A stretch of DNA of 38,136 nucleotides from an uncultured Clostridia bacterium (lineage in GTDB: Bacteria; Bacillota; Clostridia; UBA1381): positions 1 to 38,136 of the forward strand of contig CAKSRS010000019.1 of the NCBI GenBank assembly GCA_934487205.1, given 5' to 3'. Each line of letters begins with the position of its first letter. The stretch's first letter is position 1. Made by a program: the position numbers and the translations under genes. Shown here one piece after another: positions 34,105 to 38,136 of the stretch. Under the pieces are notes generated by a model. That model was not told the DNA's origin, made no database searches, and was given only the letters and a program-made list of their open reading frames with translations.

Positions 34105-35673
34105 TCAAGATTTCGGAATGCTTTTTTTAAAGTCTGTAAACGTGTAGTAGTTATATAACAATCCACGTTCGGTAGTTTTCTTTGTAATCTGAATGATACC
34201 TTTTGTTTCTAATGCTTTTATATGTTCCGATACCGTCGATTTGCCGAGCCCAATGTGCGATGAGATTGAATCGAGTGTTGCCGGCATCTTTGATTGCAGC
34301 AGGTATCTGAGCGCTAAGTAAACTTTAAATTCAGCTGCTGTAGGCTGTTTGTTTTCCAAAAAAGATTTAAGCACATATTGATTTATTGAAATGTCTCTAT
34401 AAAATTTACTGTTTATTTTCTTCAGCTCCAGTTGCCCGTTTGAAATGGAAATCAGGTTTTTGTCGAATAGGTCTTTAAAAGCCTTATTTATAGTCTTTTC
34501 CGAGAACTTGTCCGAGAAACACTTTTTCATGTTTTCATAATTGTGGCATTGCTCCGATTTCCTGCCGAGCGACAAGAGTATTGTGTACTGATATGATGTC
34601 AGTTCATGAAACATTTTTTTGCTGCAAAACAGTGAGCTTATATACATCAGATTTTTTGAAACGCTGTTATCGGTATAGTGTTTAGCCTGCTGACACAAGT
34701 CGGGTTTACAATATTTTCGTAAAATGCCTTCCTTTCTGTCATCGCTTATTTTGCAGCCTAACAATTTATATCTATCCTCAAACCAATAAGTATTAAAGTC
34801 ATTGACTGTTTCATGAATGGTTTTTGGAGGGCTGCAGCGGCTGTTCCATGCAAGAACCAATTCTTTGCTTACCTCGTAAGTATAAAGGTCTTTCTTTAGA
34901 TTTGCAGTGATTCTGCCCAAACAGAAATTTCTGTCGCCCTTTACAGCGCCGTTTGCTAACATGTTGTTTACACAATAACATGAACAATGAAAGTTTGAAA
35001 TGTCAACTGCGTCTGTTTGCTCAGGGACAGTAAACTCGGACTTTTGTGTGCCGGTATTTTCGCAGCGCCTAAACATTGTATCTAATTGAGATAACGAATA
35101 TCTGTTGATGTCTTCGTAATTTCTGTCCGCGTTTAAGATTGTAACAGACTTTCCCTCGTGTTTAAGGTTATATGAACCGGGGATTCTCGCCACTTGTGTT
35201 GTCGTACAAGCACGAGGGTCGGCATTTGCAATTTTACATAAACGCTTGTTAAGTTCACATGCTTTGCTGTTTTCAGCAGGTTCGCAGCCGATATAAAAAT
35301 GACATCCACCCGAACCGGATAATACAATCATATGATTGTACAGATTGGGTATTTTGCTTTTAAAGTATGCAGTATAGTCCCGTGCGTCTGTAAAGTCAGG
35401 AAAGTCCTTTTGGTCGTAGTCTAAGAATAAAACATGTCTTTTATATGGTGCATTATCCTTATAGGTAGCGAGCGATATAAAACAGTTATATGAATTTCTG
35501 TACTTCAGAATAAGTTTATAGACTTCATCAAAGTCAGTCACAAATTTTACAAGCGTGCTTTGACCTGCATCAGTTTTCTTTAAGAAGAATAATCTTATAC
35601 TTTCTCCGGGTTCGAGTTCTACCGGAAAAAGTAAAGACAGATAACTTCTCATATAATCAATAAAATAATTCAA
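34105..35673 (-). CDS. Archaeo-eukaryotic-type primase with PriCT-like domain and two C-terminal winged helices
   Basis: A 522-residue protein that looks like a mobile-element replication protein. The AEP catalytic motifs are in order: hhhDhD as VLFLDYD (D85, D87), SGxG-H as SGSGGCHFY (119-127) and RIPGSYNLKHEGKSV (163-177). Residues 230-330 resemble the PriCT domain (KGDRNFCLGRITANLKK, WNSRCSPP) followed by a cysteine set C307, C322, C327 with C230/C232/C234/C251 nearby, able to bind zinc or an Fe-S cluster. Two winged-helix segments follow, about 355-418 and 444-510 (TLDSISSHIGLGKSTVSEHIK). No helicase motifs are present. Start TTG 35673 has GAGGTGAT 3 bases upstream; the next ATG is 21 bases inside. 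Primase/initiator activity is inferred. Confidence 0.8.
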   Translation of the reverse strand: MNYFIDYMRSYLSLLFPVELEPGESIRLFFLKKTDAGQSTLVKFVTDFDEVYKLILKYRNSYNCFISLATYKDNAPYKRHVLFLDYDQKDFPDFTDARDYTAYFKSKIPNLYNHMIVLSGSGGCHFYIGCEPAENSKACELNKRLCKIANADPRACTTTQVARIPGSYNLKHEGKSVTILNADRNYEDINRYSLSQLDTMFRRCENTGTQKSEFTVPEQTDAVDISNFHCSCYCVNNMLANGAVKGDRNFCLGRITANLKKDLYTYEVSKELVLAWNSRCSPPKTIHETVNDFNTYWFEDRYKLLGCKISDDRKEGILRKYCKPDLCQQAKHYTDNSVSKNLMYISSLFCSKKMFHELTSYQYTILLSLGRKSEQCHNYENMKKCFSDKFSEKTINKAFKDLFDKNLISISNGQLELKKINSKFYRDISINQYVLKSFLENKQPTAAEFKVYLALRYLLQSKMPATLDSISSHIGLGKSTVSEHIKALETKGIIQITKKTTERGLLYNYYTFTDFKKSIPKS

Positions 35674-35699
35674 TCTATCACCTCTTTTTAAAAACAGTG

Positions 35700-35728
35700 T
35701 TGAAAAATGAAACTGTTTCTGATATAAT
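35700..35728 (+). promoter_or_regulatory. Rightward promoter for XRE regulator
   Basis: TTGAAA (35700-35705) and perfect TATAAT (35723-35728), 17 bases apart. The -35 lies inside the first copy of a 19-base repeat and within an inverted repeat AAACAGT/ACTGTTT (35692-35698, 35712-35718). The transcript would have a leader of about 110 bases before ATG 35848. Confidence 0.7.
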
Positions 35729-35766
35729 ATTTTTGTAAATCAGCTCTAAAAGCTTGTTATAGTCTA

Positions 35767-35796
35767 ATTATATCAAACAACTATATGATAAATCAA
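35767..35796 (-). promoter_or_regulatory. Leftward promoter for primase operon
   Basis: On the minus strand TTGATT (35796-35791), 18 bases, TATAAT (35772-35767). The predicted start near 35760 gives a leader of about 85 bases to the TTG start. It faces the rightward promoter, so the two transcripts overlap by roughly 25 bases. Confidence 0.65.
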
Positions 35797-35847
35797 TTGA
35801 TGTTACTAATTGATTCATTAAAGAAAAATGAAAGGAAATGTTGAAAA

Positions 35848-36552
35848 ATGAAACAGTATGACAGGTTTGATTCGGAACATTATAACGGGACCGACAAAAG
35901 AAAAATTGATATTAAGGAGTTCAATCAATATAGTTTCAGCGAAAAATTTGCAGCGCGGCTAAATCAATTCCGGTTGGAAAGAAAAATAACACAAGAGGAA
36001 TTAGCAGAGAAAATAGGGGTGAACCGAACAACCATTGCAAACTATGAAAACGGCAAAAGAAGTCCCGATATTGAAATCTGCTGTCGGATTGCAGAATGTT
36101 TTGGGGTTTCAATGACGACGCTCACAGAGAATATCTCCGATGTTCCTGCGTATGATTATATATGGCAATTTTCGAAAAAGGCCCGAGACGAAATTGGGAC
36201 AATCCTTAATGAGGAAGAATATAAAAAGACAGTAGAGCTGCTTTTGGAAAACACCGAATTCAGAAAAGTGTTGAAAATGATATATTTGTACTGCACGTAT
36301 TCAAGTAAAGCGGATAAGCAACATGAAGATGCACTTACGGAACAGGACAGAAACAATATGTTTGGCAAGGTATTTTCGGATTTGTATTTGCCATATGATG
36401 ATATAGGAAGGAAGAATACATGCGATTGGTTTCGATGTGCTGCGCATGCGTTTTTAGATGATATTATTGATGACATCAAAAAGGATAAATACTTTAAAAA
36501 GAAATTAGAAAAAAATATTGATGATTACATTTCCGAACAAATAAGTCATTAA
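35848..36552 (+). CDS. XRE-family transcriptional regulator with C-terminal effector-like domain
   Basis: A 234-residue protein. The helix-turn-helix spans about residues 35-95 (ITQEELAEKIGVNRTTIANYENGKRSPDIEI). The C-terminal 140 residues are charged and helical with no peptidase motif, and resemble no domain I recognise; they may sense a signal or mediate dimerisation. It is divergent from the primase gene and shares its control region, like the repressor of a phage or integrative element. The GGA ribosome site is 11 bases from ATG 35848, a long spacing. Confidence 0.85.
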   Translation: MKQYDRFDSEHYNGTDKRKIDIKEFNQYSFSEKFAARLNQFRLERKITQEELAEKIGVNRTTIANYENGKRSPDIEICCRIAECFGVSMTTLTENISDVPAYDYIWQFSKKARDEIGTILNEEEYKKTVELLLENTEFRKVLKMIYLYCTYSSKADKQHEDALTEQDRNNMFGKVFSDLYLPYDDIGRKNTCDWFRCAAHAFLDDIIDDIKKDKYFKKKLEKNIDDYISEQISH

Positions 36553-37003
36553 CCTAAAACCGAACTATACCTTTTAATCGTATTTTAGAGTAAAAATCAG
36601 TAAATTGATTGGCTGTCGGACGCATTTCCGAACTATTATAAAATGTATAATAAGGAACGAAGAGACGCCAATAATAGAGTTAGTAGTTATTATATATTAA
36701 TTAAGATATATTAGCTAATTAGATTAAGATTAATAAAAAGGTTAAATAAAAAGGTTAAAAATTAGGATTAGCTAAAAAGGATTATATTAAAAAGCTAAGA
36801 GGATAAATAATAAGCCTTTGATATGATGTTGTAATCAATTTTATGCTGATTTTTATGGTAGAGCTATTTAAATACAGAACAGAAAGTACTTGGACATCAA
36901 ATCATATTACCGAGTATTATATTTTGAGGATTAAATAGCTTACAATGAAAAAATGAGCAGAATTGAAAGCCATAATTATAAGTAAGGGATAGGGAGAATA
37001 GGT
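36553..37003. other. AT-rich non-coding stretch, possible origin region
   Basis: About 450 bases with no convincing ORF on either strand. The middle (about 36680-36820) is almost all A and T with repeated AAAAAGG(A/T)TA words, and is described separately. A further 104 bases without a gene lie between the excisionase-like relic and the next regulator (37164-37267). Confidence 0.6.
36732..36758 (+). repeat. Tandem iteron-like repeats
   Basis: ATAAAAAGGTTAA occurs twice head to tail (36733-36745 and 36746-36758). A degenerate third copy, CTAAAAAGGATTA, lies near 36772-36784. The surroundings are very AT-rich. Repeats of this kind next to a replication protein gene often mark an origin. Confidence 0.6.
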
Positions 37004-37163
37004 ATGGTTGCTGTTTGTAAGGATTTAACCCGGTATATTTCTTTCACCGAAATAAATAAAATGTTCGGAGTGGCAAAAAGGCAGATAATACAAGGAAAAA
37101 CTCAAAACACACCACCCATACATTAGAAATCAAAATGGAATGAAGTGGTATGAGATGAAATAA
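37004..37163 (+). pseudogene. Excisionase-like small HTH ORF, apparently frameshifted
   Basis: ATG 37004 with GGGAG 7 bases upstream opens a 40-codon frame (DLTRYISFTEINKMFGVAK, RQIIQGKTQNTPPIH) ending at TAG 37124. Dropping one T at 37123-37124 continues as RNQNGMKWYEMK and stops at 37161-37163. The joined 53-residue product reads like a small excisionase or MerR-type HTH (ISFTEINKMFGV, then GK and a WYE strand). Its position before the integrase fits an xis. The homology is by eye and weak. The gene could also be a genuine 40-residue peptide. Confidence 0.45.
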
Positions 37164-37267
37164 AATATTCTTCTCTAAGCAGTATATAATGCTGATTGAT
37201 AATATTGAAATTGCCCGACATAATATAAACTATAAGTATAGTAAAACGCTTGTAGGAGGAATGAATT

Positions 37268-37591
37268 ATGTTGGACTCAAAATTACTCGGAAAAAGAATA
37301 CAGAAGTATCGGTGGGAGAAAAAGTGGTCGGCAGAAAAATTTGCAGAAGTGATAGATGTCAGTGTGCCTTATGTGCGTGAACTGGAACGGGGTGCAAAGA
37401 CACCATCAATGAAAATGTTCGTGGTGATTGCAAATAAGCTTGAAGTCACGGCAGATGATTTACTGTGCGACTCGGTAAAGCAAGATACGCAGGTTGTATC
37501 AAATGAGCTTGCAGACAAGCTGAAAAAATGCTCACCTGAAAAGGTAAACACAATCCATGCAGTTGTGGACAGCTTGATTGAGAAGTTGTAA
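37268..37591 (+). CDS. Small XRE-family transcriptional regulator
   Basis: A 107-residue protein with an HTH over residues 7-62 (LGKRIQKYRWEKKWSAEKFA, VSVPYVRELERGAKTPSMKM) and a short helical tail (NELADKLKKCSPEKVNTIHAVVDSLIEKL). Such short Cro/CI-like regulators are typical of Firmicutes integrative elements. AGGAGGA lies 7 bases before ATG 37268. A terminator follows directly, so it is its own unit. Palindrome TACCATAATGGTA at 37780 could be its operator, which is untested. Confidence 0.88.
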   Translation: MLDSKLLGKRIQKYRWEKKWSAEKFAEVIDVSVPYVRELERGAKTPSMKMFVVIANKLEVTADDLLCDSVKQDTQVVSNELADKLKKCSPEKVNTIHAVVDSLIEKL

Positions 37592-37610
37592 AAGTGTATA
37601 ATTTTTAAAA

Positions 37611-37636
37611 GACTCACAGAAATGTGAGTTTTTTTG
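37611..37636 (+). terminator. Intrinsic terminator after small XRE gene
   Basis: ACTCACA (37612-37618), GAAA loop, TGTGAGT (37623-37629), then six T. Confidence 0.88.
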
Positions 37637-37665
37637 TTGACTTCAGAGAATATTTGTGATATACT
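37637..37665 (+). promoter_or_regulatory. Rightward promoter with no obvious gene
   Basis: TTGACT (37637-37642), 17 bases, TATACT (37660-37665). The next gene rightward is the integrase 276 bases away. A stem TGTCA/TGACA followed by seven T (37800-37824) could end its transcript at about 150 nt. Confidence 0.6.
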
Positions 37666-37703
37666 ATAAGCATTAAACAATGCAAATAGTAGTAAACTGA
37701 CGG

Positions 37704-37769
37704 CAAAAAAAAGACTGAAAAATCAGTCAAATTTTCGTAGAGTAAATAACTATACGAAATATAATATCC
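37704..37769 (-). ncRNA. Candidate small RNA, leftward
   Basis: From a predicted start near 37769 the minus strand reads through a stem TTTCGTA/TACGAAA (37759-37753 with 37739-37733) and then GACTGA-TTTT-TCAGTC (37728-37713) followed by eight T (37712-37705), a textbook terminator. The unit is about 65 nt with its own promoter and no convincing ORF. It overlaps antisense to the rightward transcript from 37672. Confidence 0.5.
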
Positions 37770-37775
37770 GAAAAT

Positions 37776-37805
37776 ATTGTACCATAATGGTATTGGTTTT
37801 GTCAA
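37776..37805 (-). promoter_or_regulatory. Strong leftward promoter of the candidate small RNA
   Basis: Minus strand TTGACA (37805-37800), 18 bases, TACAAT (37781-37776). The palindrome TACCATAATGGTA (37780-37792) overlaps the -10 and spacer and looks like a repressor site. Confidence 0.65.
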
Positions 37806-37882
37806 TAGAATATGACATTTTTTTACTTTTTTTCACAAAATTATTAAAAAGTGCAAATAATTGGTGAAAAAATTTAAAAATC

Positions 37883-37891
37883 TGGTATAAT
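37883..37891 (+). promoter_or_regulatory. Extended -10 promoter of the integrase gene
   Basis: TGGTATAAT, an extended -10 (TGnTATAAT), 49 bases before ATG 37941. A weak TTGGTG lies 19 bases upstream of the TATAAT. Confidence 0.5.
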
Positions 37892-37940
37892 TTCAATAAT
37901 ATTATCCGTCAAAAAAATCGTCAAAATGGAGGTTGAATTC

Positions 37941-38136
37941 ATGTCAAGAAAAGGTGAAAACATTTACAAAAGAAAAGACGGTCGCTGGGAGGGACGCTAT
38001 ATCAAATACCACGATTATTCCGGCAAGCCGTATTATGGATATCTTTATGCAAGGAGTTATTCCGAAATTAAAGAAAAACTTACAAGCGCAAAAGCAAAAT
38101 CTGAAGATACCGCACCGAATTTAAAAAATAATAAAT
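37941..38136 (+). CDS. Tyrosine recombinase/integrase, N-terminal part
   Basis: The frame starts at ATG 37941, 8 bases after GGAGG (37928-37932), and is open to the right edge, giving 65 codons. The start MSRKGENIYKRKDGRWEGRY, then DYSGKPYYGYLYARSYSEIKEKL, is the arm-binding (AP2-like) N-terminus of Tn916/phage-type integrases: KRKDGRWEGRY and the YGYLYARSYSE strand are characteristic. The catalytic domain lies beyond the window. It would integrate and excise the surrounding element; the attachment site is probably past its 3' end. Confidence 0.85.
   Translation, partial: MSRKGENIYKRKDGRWEGRYIKYHDYSGKPYYGYLYARSYSEIKEKLTSAKAKSEDTAPNLKNNK

Larger units (their letters stand above)
35698..35857. 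repeat. Pair of 19-bp direct repeats flanking the primase/XRE control region
   Basis: TGTTGAAAAATGAAACTGT at 35698-35716 recurs at 35839-35857 with one change (T to A), 141 bases apart. The first copy covers the -35 of the rightward promoter, the second covers the XRE start codon (ATG 35848). They are candidate operators for the XRE protein. The stretch between also holds AATCAATT/AATTGATT inverted repeats (35791-35815). Confidence 0.75.

Noticed and set aside
33830..34147. 105-codon plus-strand ORF near the primase
   Set aside because: It lies opposite the minus-strand 69-codon ORF and the primase end; the minus frame has the better ribosome site and protein pattern.
36553..37003. CRISPR array in the repeat-bearing AT-rich stretch
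   Set aside because: Repeats are 13 bases, tandem and without regular spacers; no cas genes nearby.
37189..37380. 63-codon plus-strand ORF overlapping the second XRE gene
   Set aside because: The XRE frame has a perfect ribosome site and clear HTH; the other frame is a shadow.
37614..37805. 63-codon minus-strand ORF that looks hydrophobic, possibly a type I toxin
   Set aside because: Its TTG start is the -35 box of a promoter and it runs through two intrinsic terminators; no ribosome site. Better read as a small RNA region.
1..38136. tRNA or rRNA genes
   Set aside because: No CCA-ended cloverleaf or conserved rRNA segment was seen on either strand when reading the gaps; a computed scan was not possible.

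Overview
The window looks like chromosomal DNA of an anaerobic Clostridia (Firmicutes). The grounds are strong AGGAGG-type ribosome binding sites, sigma-A promoters, an acpP-rnc-smc-ftsY cluster, a bacterial V-type ATPase operon, a giant acyl-CoA dehydratase activase-like protein and the GGGtGRT/NifU-like gene pair. Species cannot be settled from the sequence alone.

Region 1 (1-12.4 kb) is conserved housekeeping DNA. It holds the end of a cysteine desulfurase and its IscU scaffold, then acpP, rnc, a radical SAM gene, smc, a small esterase and ftsY in one tight run. Next come hom-thrB-lysC (threonine branch of aspartate metabolism) and rlmB. Clear intrinsic terminators separate several of these units and -35/-10 promoters start them.

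Region 2 (12.5-22.7 kb) is one apparent transcription unit. An ACT-domain gene and a UPF0210/DUF711 gene lead directly into nine V-type ATPase genes in the order G/H-C-I-K-F-E-A-B-D.

Region 3 (22.7-33.4 kb) is mixed. It has a PHP-domain hydrolase and then a decayed drug-efflux-type locus: a frameshifted, shortened TetR gene and an ABC transporter with a frameshift and most of its ATPase domain deleted. After that come a DUF975 membrane protein on the minus strand, a 1433-residue protein with two tandem HgdC-like activase domains, a TIM-barrel isomerase-like protein, and the NifU-like/GGGtGRT pair.

Region 4 (about 33.5 kb to the right edge) is more AT-rich and accessory. It holds a degenerate AbrB/SpoVT-like gene, a 69-codon minus-strand ORF with ATA where its start codon should be, and an archaeo-eukaryotic-type primase fused to two winged helices. 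It also holds two XRE regulators, a broken excisionase-like ORF, tandem repeats in a very AT-rich stretch, a probable small RNA, and the start of a tyrosine-recombinase-type integrase. I read this as one end of a small integrative element whose replication protein is the primase/initiator, controlled from a compact switch of opposing promoters. This is the part most likely to hold an undescribed system.
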